A stretch of 64,000 nt of DNA from Prionace glauca (GCA_037974335.1 CM075761.1:13071543-13135542); one strand, 5' to 3'; shown: positions 8,408 to 19,889, counted from the stretch's first letter. Notes: generated from the letters alone by a model not told the origin. Program-made: numbers and translations.

Positions 8408-11325
8408 GCGAGGGTTGGTGACGCTATGAGGTCTAAAGTTAAGGATAGGGTACAGGTAAGGCAAGAGGCCAAGGATGTCCCAATTGGTGGCGTTACGGCA
8501 AATAGGGTCCAGGTGAAGGCTGGGATGAAAGCGCTTTATCTGAATGCACGAAGCATTCGGAATAAAGTGGATGAACTGGTGGCACAGATCGGCACAAATG
8601 GATACGATCTGGTGGCCATTACAGAGACGTGGCTGCAAGGTGACAGGGACTGGGAGATGAATGTACAGGGCTATCAAGTGTTTAGGAAGGATAGGCAGGA
8701 GGAAAGAGGGGGTGGCGTAGCTCTGCTGATTAAGGATAGTATCAAGATGGTAGCAAGGGATGATATCAGAGCCAAAGAGCAGAAAGTGGAATCGTTGTGG
8801 GTGGAGATTAGGAACAGCAAAGGGAGGAAGACGCTAGTGGGTATCGTCTATAGGCCCCCGAATAATGATCTGGAGGTGGGACGGGCTGTTAACACGCAAA
8901 TAAGTGCGGCGTGCAGGAATGGGACGGCAGTAGTTATGGGAGATTTCAATCTGCATATTGATTGATCGACCCATGTTGGACGAGCTGGGCTCGAGGAGGA
9001 GTTCTTGGAATGCTGCCGGGATAATTTCCTTGAACAGTGTGTGTTGGAGCCGACGAGGGAGCGAGCTATCTTGGATCTGGTGCTATGAAATGAGGCGGGT
9101 AGAATTAGGGACCTTGCGGTGAAGGATCCTCTTGGAAAGAGTGATCATTGTATGGTGGAGTTTCTGGTGCAGATGGAGGAGGAGAAAGTGGGTTCCCGGT
9201 CACGCGTCATTTGTTTGAATAGAGGGGAGTATGGTAGGATGAGAGAAGAATTGGCGAATGTGGGCTGGGGGAGTGCGTTGGAAGGTAGGTCTGCTGAGGA
9301 GCAGTGGAGGATCTTTAAAGAGATCTTTCTTGGTACTCAGCAGAAATTTATTCCGATGGTTAAAAAGGACAGTAGGAGGAGAGGTAATAAGCCGTGGATA
9401 ACGAAGGAGGTGAAGGAAAGTGTTAAATTAAAAGCGGACGAATTTAGAGTAGCTAAGAGCAGTGGGCGAGAAGAGGATTGGGAAAGGTTTAAATGTCAAC
9501 AAAGATTGACAAAGAAGTTGATAAAGAAGGGTAGGAGAAACTATAAGGCTGGGCTAGCACTTAATATAAAAAAGGATAGCAAGAGTTTTTATAAATATAT
9601 AAAAAGGAAGAGGCTGGCTAGGGTGAACGTTGGTCCTTTAGAGGATGAGAAAGGGGACCTCGTGGTAGGGGATGGGGAAATGGATAAGGTCTTGAATAAC
9701 TTTTTTGTTTCTGTCTTCACGGAGGAGGACGTGAATAATTTGCCGGGTGTTAGCGATGGAAAGGTGGTAGGAATGGAGGGTCTTAATGACATTACTGTTA
9801 CTAGAGAGGTGGTGCTCGACAGACTGGAGGGGCTGATTGTGGACAAGTCCCCAGGACCGGATGGAATGCATCCGAGGGTTCTGAAAGAAATGGCGGAGGT
9901 TATAGTGGATGCCTTGGTGGTTATTTTCCAGACGTCGCTGGATTCCGGGGAAGTGCCGGAAGATTGGAAAACGGCTAATGTTACGCCGTTGTTTAAGAAG
10001 GTTGCCAGGCAAAAGGCGGGGAATTATAAGCCGGTTAGTTTAACTTCTGTGGTAGGTAAAATGTTAGAATCCGTCATTAAGGAGGAAATTGCGAGGCATC
10101 TTAAAGGGAATTGCTTGATAGGGCGGACGCAACACGGTTTCATTAAAGGGAAGTCGTGTCTGACAAATTTATTGGAGTTCTATGAGGATGTGTCTAGAGC
10201 AGTGGATAGAGGAGAGCCGGTGGATGTGGTCTTTCTGATTTTCAGAAGGCGTTTGACAAGGTACCTCACAAGAGGTTATTGCAGAAGGTCAGGGGACATG
10301 GAGTTGGGGGTAGGGTGTTAGCGTGGATAGAGGATTGATTGTCAAATAGGAGGCAGAGAGTGGGGGTCAATGGGTGCTATTCGGATTGGCGGTTGGTGAC
10401 TAGTGGGGTGCCCCAGGTGTCGGTGCTGGGGCCTCAGCTATTTACCATTTATATAGATGATCTGGAGGAGGGAACCGAGTGCAGGGTGTCGAAATTTGCT
10501 GATGACACCAAGATTGGGGGAAAGGCAAATTGTGCGGAGGGTGTGGAGAGTCTGCAGAAGGATCTAGATAGGCTGGGCGAATGGGCCAGGAAATGTCAAA
10601 TGGAATTTAATGTTGGCAAGTGTGAGGTGGTCCACTTTGGTAGGAAGAATGGTAGGAAGGACGATTACTTACGTGGCGAAAAACCGCAGCAGGCGACGGT
10701 GCAGAGGGACCTCGGGGTCCTTGTGCATGAGTCGCAAAAACCCAGCTTGCAGGTGCAGCAGGTGGTCAGGAAGGCGAATGGGATGCTGGCCTTCATAGCG
10801 AGGGGGGTTGAATATAAAAGTAGGGAGGTCTTGCTGCAGCTGTATAGGGCATTGGTGAGGCCGCAGCTGGAGTACTGTGTGCAGTTTTGGGCGCCGCACC
10901 TGCGCAAGGATATTTTGGCCCTGGAGGGAGTGCAGAGGAGGTTTACTAGGCGGATACCGGAGTTGAGGGGATTGAGCTATGAGGAGAGGCTGAATAAACT
11001 AGGCTTGTACTCGTTAGAGTTCAGAAGAATGAGGGGAGATCTCATTGAGACGTATAAGATGATGAATGGGATGGATAGGATAGAGGTGGAGAGACTCTTC
11101 CCGCTCAAAAAAGACAGTAGGACTAGGAGGCACAGCCTCAAGATAAAGGGGAGGCGGTTTAGAACAGAGTTGAGGAGGAACTTCTTCACTCAAAGGGTGG
11201 TGAATCTCTGGAATTCTCTGCCCGTTGAAGTGGTGGCGGCTGCCTCGCTAAATATTTTTAAGACGCGGGTTGATGGGTTTTTGATAAGAGAGGGGATTAA
11301 GGGTTATGGGGAGAAAGCGGGGTGG
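8408..11325 (+). pseudogene. CR1-a ORF2 (endonuclease and reverse transcriptase), broken
   Basis: The apurinic-type endonuclease begins near 8525 (LYLNARSIRNKVDELV), with ITETWL, YRPPNND, MGDFNLHID and, after two stops, GKSDHCMVEF at about 9134. The RT domain follows, with SPGPDGMHPRVL, the HGFIKGKSCLTNLL block and FADDTKIGG near 10495, then the CR1 C-terminal tail to EGIKGYGEKAG. Stops at 8963 and 10336 replace Trp codons of the family. A one-base deletion near 10232 shifts the frame relative to the intact 18386-19003 copy. Confidence 0.9.
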
Positions 11326-11545
11326 GGCCGATGTCTATGTGGCGCCTGCACATTCTGTCTGGATTTTCTCTGGGTGCTCCGGTTTCCTCCCACAGTCCAA
11401 AGATGTGCGGGTTAGGTTGATTGGACATGCTAAATTGAACCGAGTGTCGGGGGGATTAGCAGGGTAAATATGTGAGGTGACGGGGAGAGGGTGGTGCAGA
11501 CTCCATGGCCCGAATGTTCTTTTTCTGCACTGTAGGATACCATGG
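11326..11545 (+). mobile_element. SINE-1 partial copy
   Basis: Runs from 'gcctgcacattctg' through 'tttcctcccacagtcc' and the conserved middle, to 'ttctgcactgtagg'. Matches 41316-41545 in gene B. Confidence 0.8.
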
Positions 11546-11795
11546 TTATTCTCTCCCGGAGTGTTTCATTCTCTCTGTGCCCTGTTCAAAAGTGCTCAGT
11601 CTCTCTGTCACTGCCTTTCTGCCTCGCCTTGTGTTCTATTGCAAAAGTGCTACTCTATTGCATGATGGGAAAGTGTGCAAAGATTTTAACCATTTTCCAG
11701 TCAAATTGGACAGTTAGATTGAACAAAATCCTTCGCCTGTTTAATTATTTCCACACTTGATTTCGGTTGAGTGAAAGTTTAATTCTTTTTTGCAG
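11546..11795. other. Gene A intron end before TM exon
   Basis: Unique intron sequence, about 90% alike in genes B (41546-41813) and C (63500-63803). It ends in a pyrimidine tract and TTTTTTGCAG. No feature is seen apart from the acceptor. Confidence 0.7.
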
Positions 11796-11915
11796 ATTCT
11801 CCGTTCTCGACCACCTGTCATTTAGTGTTTTCTGGGGGTTTGCCGGCCGCGGCGCTTCTCCTTCTGGGATTGGTCCTTGTGGCCGGAAGAAGGATCTACA
11901 GGAACCGGCAGAGAG
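11796..11915 (+). CDS. Gene A, exon 4: connecting peptide and transmembrane segment
   Basis: The 40-residue exon encodes a short stalk (DSPFSTTCH), a 22-residue hydrophobic helix (10-31, rich in Leu/Ala/Gly/Val) and a basic stop-transfer end (RRIYRNRQR). The stalk cysteine at position 8 is kept in all three genes and sits where antigen-receptor chains make interchain disulfides, so a dimer is possible. The helix has no charged residue, unlike TCR chains that pair with CD3. Acceptor TTGCAG and donor GTAGCG are both phase 1. The exon lies about 11 kb after the C1 exon, but identical phase and near-identical sequence at the same place in gene B support the link. Confidence 0.88.
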
Positions 11916-12057
11916 GTAGCGATTGTTGGGGGGGACGCTGTTACTCCGGGGAATTCTCAATCCACAAATTTATCACTAAGTTATTGACACTTCTGAGCGG
12001 GTTCGGTGTGAGATGAATCCATTTTAAATTTCCAGTTTAAATCCCTCTTTCTAACAG

Positions 12058-12140
12058 GAACCGGGAACAGTGATGAGGAACTGACAGAATCCAGGGAACA
12101 CAAACAGAATAAAGAGGTGAATGAGTGGAATTGTTATTGA
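12058..12140 (+). CDS. Gene A, exon 5: cytoplasmic tail
   Basis: After acceptor CTAACAG the frame reads GTGNSDEELTESREHKQNKE, an acidic, polar tail without ITAM, ITIM or proline motifs. Two endings fit. Splicing at the GTGAAT donor at 12117 would join a further exon in phase 0. Read-through would add VNEWNCY and stop at the TGA of 12138-12140. Both the donor and the stop are unchanged in gene B. No AATAAA was seen nearby, which slightly favours splicing. Confidence 0.72.
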
Positions 12141-12304
12141 TAAACCACACCGATACTTTTCAATAATTATTAACCCGCAGTTTAGAATTCATAACCAATA
12201 CAGAAAGTTCTGGAAAACCTCAACAAGCCTGGCGACTTCCACCGACAGAGAAAGTCTCGAGGCCAATTAGCTTTTTTGTTTAATTCATTTGTGGCATATT
12301 TGAT

Positions 12305-12722
12305 TTGATTTGATTTATTATTGTCACATGTATTCGGACACAGTGAAAAGTATTGTTTCTACAGAGAATGCTGTTCAGAGGGAAGGAAAGGAAGAGGGTG
12401 CAGAATGTAATGTCACAGTCACAGCGAGGGTGTAGAGAAAGATCAGCTTAATGCGATGTGGGTCCATTCAAAAGTCTGACAGCAGCAGGGAAGAAGCTGT
12501 TCTTGAATCGGTCGGTACGGGACCTCAGACTTCTGTATCTTTTTCCCGATGGAAGAAGGTGGAAGAGGGAATGTGCGGGGTGTGTGTGAGGGGGGGTCCT
12601 TGATTATCCCGGCTGCTTTTCCCCGAGGCAGCCGGAAGTGTAGACAGAGTCAATGGATGGAAGGCTGGTTTCAGTGATGGGACTGGACCAGTTCTTGTGG
12701 TCTTGGACAGAGCAGGAGACAT
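12305..12722 (-). mobile_element. L2/Rex1-like LINE, 3' portion
   Basis: Starts with the 3' end block 'gatttgatttattattgtca' and continues through 'ttcaaaagtctgac'. This is the antisense of a LINE whose + strand copies are at 45345-46195 and 13233-13890. Matches 42660-43010 in gene B. Confidence 0.8.
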
Positions 12723-13232
12723 GCCAAATGCATTCACTTTGGAAGGATGTTCTTGCTCTCGAGGCAGTGGAGCGAAGGTTTACCAGGCTCATTCCAGGGA
12801 TGGCGAGACTGATGTCTGAGGAGAGATCGACTCGGTTAAGATTGTTTTCACTGGAGTCCAGACGAATGAGGGGGGATTTCATAGAGATTTACACAATTCT
12901 AACAGGACTAGTTAGGGTAGATGCAGGGAGGATGTTCCCGATGGTGGGAGGAGTCCAGAACCAGGGGATCACAGTTTGAGGACAGTGGGTAGAACATTTA
13001 GGACGGAGGTGAGTAGACATTTCTCCACCCGGTGATTCTGTGGAATTCATTCCCACAGGATGTAGTTGATGCCAGAACACTGAATGTATTAAACAGGCAG
13101 CTGGATATAACACTTGGGGGTGAAGATTATGGGGAGAAAGCAGGATTAGGTGATTGGACTGGACGATCGGCCATGATTGTAATGAGTGGCACAGGTGACT
13201 CAAAGGGCCAAATGGCCTCCCCCTGCTGGTAT
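12723..13232 (+). mobile_element. Old CR1 LINE, 3' fragment
   Basis: Decodes with breaks to an RT tail like RRFTRLIPGMARLMSEERST. It ends with 'tatcttctatgtttctat'. The same copy is at 43020-43540, downstream of gene B, so the duplicated unit extended past the tail exon. Confidence 0.8.
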
Positions 13233-13890
13233 CTTCTATGTTTCTATATAGAAACAACCAGCATTATCAAGGACCCCACGCACCCTGTACATATTTTTTT
13301 CCCATCTTCTTCCTTTGGGAAAAATATACATAAGTCTGAGGTTACACACCAACCCACGCAAGAACAGCTTCTTCCCTGCTGTCACCAGACATTAGAATTG
13401 ACCTGCCTCTAGGCTCTCTAGAGCCTAGCCATCACTGGAACACTATAATCTGCGCCCTCTCCTTTCATTCTCCATGCACGGTACACGGTACACTTGGGCC
13501 GCACTGTCGCACAGTGGGTTAGCACTGCTGTTTCTACAGCTTCCAGCGTCCTGGTTCGATTCCCGTGCTCGGGTCACTGTCTGTGTGGAGTTTCCACATT
13601 CTCCTCGTGTCTGCGTGGGTTTCCTCCTGGTACTCCAGTTTCCTCCCACACTCCAAAGATGTGCGGGTTAGGTTGATTGGTCATTCTAAGAAATTGCCCC
13701 TTAGTATCCAAGGATGTGTAGGTTACAGGGATTAGTGGATATAATGTGTAGGGATATGGGCCTGGGTGGGATTGTGTTCGGTGCAGACTCGATGGGCCGA
13801 AGGGAATCTATGATCTTTGTCTGTATTCTGGGCAAGAAACGATACTATTTTTAATGGATAGCAATGCATTTGACAATAATAAATCAAATC
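13233..13890 (+). mobile_element. L2/Rex1-like LINE 3' end with nested SINE-1
   Basis: Parts 13233-13487 and 13825-13890 form one LINE 3' end finishing in 'aataaatcaaatcaa'. A SINE-1 lies between them in 'gcacggtacac|...|tttgtctgtat', where other copies are continuous. Confidence 0.8.
13488..13824 (+). mobile_element. SINE-1, nearly full copy
   Basis: The tRNA-like head has an A-box ('cgcacagtgggttagca') and B-box ('ggttcgattcc'), then the conserved 'tttcctcccac' body, the minisatellite-forming middle and the 3' end 'gatgggccgaaggg'. Confidence 0.85.
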
Positions 13891-14167
13891 AACTGAAAAC
13901 ACTTCTTCACAGAACGCAGGGCGGAATTCTGGTCACTAAAAAGCTATATAGAGCATTGGGCAACTGGAACTCTCAAAGGTGCGACAGTTAGATTTATATT
14001 AGGGAATAGATTAAGGATTATTCAATGTTGGTGGGTGACTATGAGTTGAGCTAACTTTCAGCCATGAGCCGAATAAATAGAGTGAGGGGAGGGGGAGGAA
14101 GGCGGGGGGGGGGGGGGGGGCGGTCTCAGTGGTCTCATCTATCACTATAATAATGGGATGGATCGCA
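13891..14167. other. Unassigned sequence with poly-G tract
   Basis: No gene recognised. A G-homopolymer of about 18 bases lies near 14103-14120. Confidence 0.5.
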
Positions 14168-14320
14168 CTGTAAAAAGTCTATCAACACCAGGTTTTAGTC
14201 CAACCTATTTATTTGATAATATTCTCACAAGCTTTCGAGGGGACTGCCTCTTCGTCAGGTGAATGGAGAGTTCTGGCCTCAGACAGAGCATATAAAGCAC
14301 AGACAGTTTAGAGATTACTG
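14168..14320 (-). mobile_element. Penelope-type terminal fragment with hammerhead-like core
   Basis: Best preserved of three copies. On the minus strand it reads CTGACGA (14252-14258 on the plus strand), a GAGG/CCTC stem, then GAAA (14233-14236), the core order of a hammerhead ribozyme. Family assignment is tentative. Confidence 0.5.
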
Positions 14321-15309
14321 ATTAGAATGCGAATCCTTACACCTAACCTGCTGTTCAAGTCTTAAAGTGGCTGATAATGTGATGCACTAACAGATCACTT
14401 TTCATCCACAGACCCTTTACGCTCGCCTGGCCTTTAATGAGGATTCAAAAGTTTAACTCGAGAGAAAAGAAAGAGAGAGAGAACTCACCGTGTGTTTCCT
14501 GGATTTCCAGTCTGGTGGAAACATTCTTCTTTTTGCACGGGGAATTCCGAAAGTGCGAATTCGGGCGGATTGGCGGCTCAATATTATGATGGCGACCAAA
14601 GTGGAAAATGAACTTTCTCTTAATGTCCCCCATCCTATGAGGGAATATCGCCTGCAGGGCAGTTTCACCTCTCCATGCTTCTAAATTCTCATCGCGGTTT
14701 TAGAATTCTATTCTGCATTTTCTACTGTAACTGTGCATCAAAATGTATCTGTGTCCGAGTTACCTAAATATAGAAGAAGGTTTTGAATACCAAATGTAAG
14801 CTGCGTGATTCCGGTTTCTATAAGGGTTTAGAACAAATATGTTTCCGGTGGCTCTTCAGCGAATTTACGGAGACATTTTTAGTATGAGTTTGTTTGCGTT
14901 GGAGGTGAGATTAAGGACTGATAAGGCATGTTAGCAACTGGTTTGAGATTTCGGCTGTATGAATATGAAATCTGCAATATTAAATATGCCCCGAGTCTTA
15001 ACTGGATGTATCCTGGTTGTGGACACGGGTATATTTAATCTTGAAGGAACATTATCTACAATCCATATTCCCGTCTGCTAACACAGGTAAGTGGATTTCC
15101 TGGACTCGAGGCTTGGAACTATGGCCATTTCCAGCACAGAAACAGGCCATTCTGCCCGTCAAGCCAGTGTCCTTTGTTTGAACTTGCAATTTAGTCTAAA
15201 CTCTCCGCTTTTTCCCAACGCCCTAGAGAATTATTCCTCTTTCACCAGAACACGAATTCAATGTTGATTTTTTTCCTTAATTCTCAGTAAATGTTTGCAT
15301 CTTGCTGCC
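14321..15309. other. Unassigned sequence
   Basis: About 1 kb of AT-rich sequence with only short open frames. 15125-15180 ('cagaaacaggccattctgcc') resembles a decayed LINE 3' end on the minus strand. No host gene seen. Confidence 0.5.
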
Positions 15310-15610
15310 TGGTGGTATTACCGCTAGACTCGTAATTTGGCAAGTTAGCTGATGGGGAGAAGGTTCGTATCCCACCACGGCAGATGGTTCAATATAGGCT
15401 AACCTTTTTTCAAAAACAACTCCGGAATTAAGAATCTACTGATGGCCATTGTCGAAAAATAACGCCGGGTTCACCAAAATCCATTAGGGAAGGAAATCTG
15501 CCTCCTTACCCGGTCTGGCTGACATGTGACTTCAGAGCCACAGCAATGTGGTTGACTCTCAACTGCCCTCCAATTGCTAGTTTCTGAAGTAATGAAGAAC
15601 TTTGGGTAAT
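15310..15610 (+). mobile_element. SINE-2 copy
   Basis: tRNA-like head ('ggtggtattaccgctagact', then a diverged B-box 'ggttcgtatcccacc'), followed by the body ending 'gttgactctcaactgccctc'. Confidence 0.8.
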
Positions 15611-15727
15611 TTCTGATACAAATGGGTCGACGCATGCTCAAATTAACACCACTTTTCATTGGTCCAAAGAAACCATTCTGCACAAAATTTGCAAATTGTT
15701 TTTGGAGCCATTTGCTACATTGCTCAT

Positions 15728-16070
15728 ATGCATAGAATCATAGAATGCAGGAGAGGCCCTTCGGCCCATTAAGTCTGCACCCTGACCCGAACTCCCAATA
15801 ATCCCATCTACCAGCACTTGGCCCATCGCCTTCAATGTTGTCACGTGCCAAGTGCTTATGCAGATACTTCTTAAAGGATGTGAGGCCATCTACCTCCCAG
15901 CCTGCGCAAAGCAGACCATCACCACCCTCTGGGTAAAGTACTTCTCCTCACATCCCCCCAAAAGCTCCTGCCCCTCATCTTGAACCGATGTCCCCTCGTA
16001 AACGGTCTTCAACTAAGGGGAATGGCTGCTCCTTATCCATGCCCCACATAATCTGGTACAACTTGCTCAG
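15728..16070 (-). mobile_element. Old CR1 LINE, 3' fragment
   Basis: Begins 'catagaatcatagaatgcag' and 'gcccttcggccc' and carries the antisense CR1 tail ('ccaccctctgggtaaagtac'). The frame is badly decayed. Confidence 0.8.
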
Positions 16071-16219
16071 CGTTTTGTGGGGAAGTCAAAACTACTTCAT
16101 CTGCTGGATGAGGGCCCGATCATCTGGCAGGATTCCCGGGTTTTACGCCCTGTCCCCAATGCAACATTACATCATTTATCCCTTTAATCAATGCGCGATT
16201 ACACAATGATCACAAAGTT

Positions 16220-16920
16220 TAAGAACATAAGAACGTAAGAAATAGGAGCAGGAGTAGGCCATCTAGACCCTCAAGCCTGCCCCACCATTCAATAAGATGA
16301 TGGCTGACCTGAAGTGGCTCAGTTCCACTTTCCCGCTTTCTCCCCATAACCCTTAATCCCCTTGCCTACCAATAACCTATCTACCCGTGTGTTAAATATA
16401 TTTAGCGAGGTAGCCTCCACCACTTCTACGGGCAGAGAATTCCAGAGATTCACCACCCTTTGAGTGAAGAAGTTCCTCCTCAACTCCGTTCTAAATTGTC
16501 CCCCACCTTATCTTGAGGCTGTGACCTCTAGTCCTGCTGTCCTTTCGGAGCGAGAAGAATCTCTCTACCTCTACCCTGTCCATATCCTTTCATTATCTTA
16601 TACGTCTCTACAAGATCCCCCCTCATCCTTCTAAACTCCAAAGGGTACAAGCCCAGTCTATTCAGCCTCTCTTCATAGTCCAACACCCTCATCTCCGGTA
16701 TCAGCCTAGTGAACCTCCTCTGCAATCCCCCCAAGGCCAAAATATCCTTGCGCAAGTGCGGCGACCAAAACTGCACACAGTATTCCAGCTGCGGCCTCAC
16801 CAGTGCCCTGTACAGTTGCAGCAAGACCTCCCTACTTTTATATTCAATCCCCCTCGCTATAAAGGCCAGCATCCCATTCGCCTTCCTGACCATATGCTGC
16901 ACCTGCAGACTGGGTGATGC
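16220..16920 (-). mobile_element. CR1-a LINE, 3' fragment
   Basis: Antisense open frame at 16528-16986 with REVLLQLYRALVRPQLEYCV. The tail repeats begin at 16222. Confidence 0.92.
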
Positions 16921-17330
16921 TGGATTCTGGATAAACTCAGCAGCTTTGGCAGATCCGTGGAGACAGAAACGCAGTTTCACGGACATTCACTCCCTCCACC
17001 ATGACGCTCAGTGTATAACAATAATTCACCACAGACCCTTTGACTGCTCCTTCCAAACCCGCGGACCCTGCCATATAGAAGGACAAGAGCAGCTGATACA
17101 GGAGAACATCTGCATGTTCCCCTTCGAGCCACTCACCATCCTGCCTTGGAAATATATTGGCCGCCACTGGGCCACAATCCTGGAATTCTCTCCCTAACGG
17201 CCTTTTTGTCAACCCATATTCGGTGGACTGAAGTCTTTCAAGAGGCCAACTCGCTTCATTAGGGCAACTAAGGATGGGGAACGAATTCTGACCAGCCACC
17301 GGCCCCCATACCCCAGGAATGAATCAAAAA
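16921..17330 (+). mobile_element. LINE 3' end that shares its tail with SINE-2
   Basis: Carries a decayed RT C-terminus (CxFPFEPLTILPWKYIGRHW-like) and a 3' end like 'gggcaactaaggatgggga' to 'gaatgaatcaaaaaaa'. That tail matches the 3' end of SINE-2 at 44850-44925. Confidence 0.65.
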
Positions 17331-17384
17331 AAGGGAACATTTCGGGCTCATATTGGCTGTTTTTGAACTGATGTGTCGAGTTTT

Positions 17385-17772
17385 CGAGTGTCGAGATTGG
17401 CCTAGTGCTTCATGTCGTTAGTGTGTGCCTAGACTGGACCAGATACTGGGCAAGACGACAGCTCAGTGACTATCACTGATTGCTATGCAGACACATGGAT
17501 TTGGGCCGGTGTCTGTGGGAGTTTGAGCATTCTCCCCGTACTTGCGTGGGTATTCTCCGGGTGCTCCGGTTTCCTCCCACACCCCAAAGATGTGCTGTTA
17601 GGCTGATTGGCAGGAATAAATTGTCCCTAAATCCGTTCCCCTCAATCTGGATGGCCATAAAACATTAGACAAGGGTCATGGGCGGAGAGGGGGACTGGTG
17701 GTGTTGAGATGGCGGCGCGGGCTCGTTGCGCCGAAGGGCCTGTTTCACGGGCTGTTTTTGTTCTTTGTTCTT
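17385..17772 (+). mobile_element. SINE-3 copy
   Basis: Head 'tggcctagtgcttcatgtcg', shared 'tttcctcccacaccccaaag' body, then 'gatggcggcgcgggctcg' and a tail of TTTGTTC units. Confidence 0.85.
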
Positions 17773-18335
17773 TGTTTTTCTTCAGCATGAAGATACTGGG
17801 GTTGAAAGGGGTAGATTGGGTGAACACGTTTGACAGAGTCATCTTATTCCTTCCAGCGGATAAGATTATGAGTTGGTCCATTCGCCGTGTTTAAGTTTGA
17901 AAAATAATTCAATGGATTGATGGAGAGAAACAGTTTCCTCTGACGAGGTGGGGCTGAGTGCCCATAACATGGGGTCAGAACTTTTAAATTGCCGCCAGAG
18001 TGTTTAGGGGTGATGTCCGGCTGTATTTCCCCAGTGTGGACTGGTACTCTGGATCACTGTGCCTCGGAAAGCTCTGGATGCAGGGATAAATGTCATTTTG
18101 ATGGGTTATCCTACAGGGCCCCACGTACAATTCCCACTCCGGCAAAAGATAAATACAACACAAAACACTTGGAATTAAATTCTAATGTATAATTAAAAGC
18201 CGTTGTTGTAAAAAAGCCCCTGTTCAAAACTGACTTGACAAGTCACTCAGTTAGTTCAAGGGTAAATAAGGATGGCCAATACTTGCTGGTGAACCGGTGA
18301 CACCCATGTCCCATGGAATAACTAATTGAAGTAAT
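17773..18335. other. Unassigned sequence with SINE-2 remnant
   Basis: No gene recognised. 18240-18310 resembles a decayed SINE-2 3' end ('aaggatggccaatacttgctgg'). Confidence 0.5.
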
Positions 18336-19735
18336 GTGAAATTGCTTGATAGAGCAGACGACGCACGCAGCAGAGCAGACGTTTCATGAAAGGGAAGTCG
18401 TGTCTGACAAATTTACTGGAGTTCTATGAGGATGTGTCTAGGGCGGTGGATAGAGGAGAGCCGGTGGATGTGGTCTTTCTAGATTTTCAGAAGGCGTTTG
18501 ACAAAGTACCTTATAAGAGGTTATTGCAGAAGGTCGAGGGACATGGAGTTGGGGGCAGGGTGTTAGCGTGGATAGAGGGCTGGTTGTCAAATAGGAGGCA
18601 GAGAGTGGGGGTCAACTGGTGCTATTCGGATTGGCGGATGGTGAGTAGTGGAGTGCCCCAGGGGTCGGTGCTGGGGCCTCAGCTTTTTACCATTTATATA
18701 GATGATCTGGAGGAGGGAACCGAGTGTAGGGTGTCGAAATTTGCTGATGACACCAAGATTGGGGGAATGGCAAATTGTGCGGAGTGTGTGGAGAGTCTGC
18801 AGAAGGATCTAGATAGGCTGGGCGAATGGGCCAGGAAATGGCAAATGGAATTTAATGTTGGCAAATGTGAGGTGGTCCACTTTGGTAGGATGAATGGTAG
18901 GAAGGACTATTACTTCCGTGGCGAAAAACTGCAGCAGGCGACGGTGCAGAGGGACCTCGGGGTCCTTGTGCATGAGTCGCAAAAACCCAGCCTTCAGGTG
19001 TAGCAGGTGGTCAGGAAGGCAAATGGGATGCTGGCCTTCATAGCGAGGGGGATTGAATATAAAAGTAGGGAGGTCTTGCTGCAGCTGTATAGGGCATTGG
19101 TGAGGCCGCAGCTGGAGTACTGTGTGCAGTTTTGGGCGCCGCACCTGCGCAAAGATATTTTGGCCTTGGAGGGAGTGCAGAGGAGGTTTACTAGGCTGAT
19201 ACCGGAGTTGAGGGGGTTGAGCTATGAGGAGAGGTTGAATAAACTGGGCTTGTACTCGTTAGAGTTTAGAAGAATGAGGGGAGATCTCACTGAGACGTAT
19301 AAGATGATGAATGGGATGGATAGGATAGAGGTGGAGAGACTCTTCCCGCTCAAAATAGACAGTAGGACTAGGGGGCACAGCCTCAAGATAAAAGGGGGGC
19401 GGTTTAGAACAGAGTTGTGAAAGGCTGGTGAATCTCTGGAATTCTCTGCCCGTTGAAGTGGTGGAGGCTGCCTCGCTAAATATTTTTAAGAAACGGGTTG
19501 ATGGGTTTTTGATAAGAGAAGGGATTAAGGGTTATGGGGAGAGGGCGGGAAGGTGGAGCTGAGTCACGACAGATCAGCCATGATCTTATTGAATGGCGGG
19601 GCAGGCTCGAAGGGCCAGATGGCCTACTCCTGCTCCTATTTCTTATGTTCTTATGTTCTTATTGAATGGCGGGGCAGGCTCGAAGGGCGAGATGGCCTAC
19701 TCCTGCTCCTATTTCTTACGTTCTTATGTTCTTAT
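18336..19735 (+). mobile_element. CR1-a LINE, 5'-truncated
   Basis: RT frame open at 18386-19003 with KAFDKVPYKRLL and FADDTKIGG. A TAG stop at 19001-19003 replaces the Gln of QVQQVV; the frame reopens at 19007-19420, then a short deletion removes part of the RRNFFTQR region. The last about 70 bp of the 3' UTR plus TTATGTTC units is repeated in tandem (19591-19655 and 19660-19735). Confidence 0.93.
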
Positions 19736-19889
19736 AAATTTATCCCTTGGAAAAAAAATCCAATGTCTGCAATATCGAAAATGTAACGGAAATACGTCAT
19801 CACCTCATTGAAACGTCCTTTGAATTTCACTTTCATAATGAACTATTTATTTTATTCTGAAGGCCAGTGTCATTTATATCCATTGATGG

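Larger units (their letters stand above)
7032..11325 (+). mobile_element. CR1-a LINE, nearly full length
   Basis: This non-LTR retrotransposon copies itself by target-primed reverse transcription. It holds a 5' UTR (7032-7485, with 'ggaccagcctgctttaa' present twice), ORF1, and ORF2 with endonuclease and RT. The usual 3' UTR and TTATGTTC tail are missing; the sequence passes directly into a SINE-1 piece near 11326. Gene B lacks the whole element, so it inserted after the A/B duplication. ORF2 has two in-frame stops (8963, 9086), a one-base loss near 10232 and a further stop at 10336, so this copy cannot move by itself. Confidence 0.93.

Noticed and set aside
9119-11415. Long open frames at 9119-10321 and 10339-11415 as host genes
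   Set aside because: They are parts of the broken ORF2 of a CR1 LINE.
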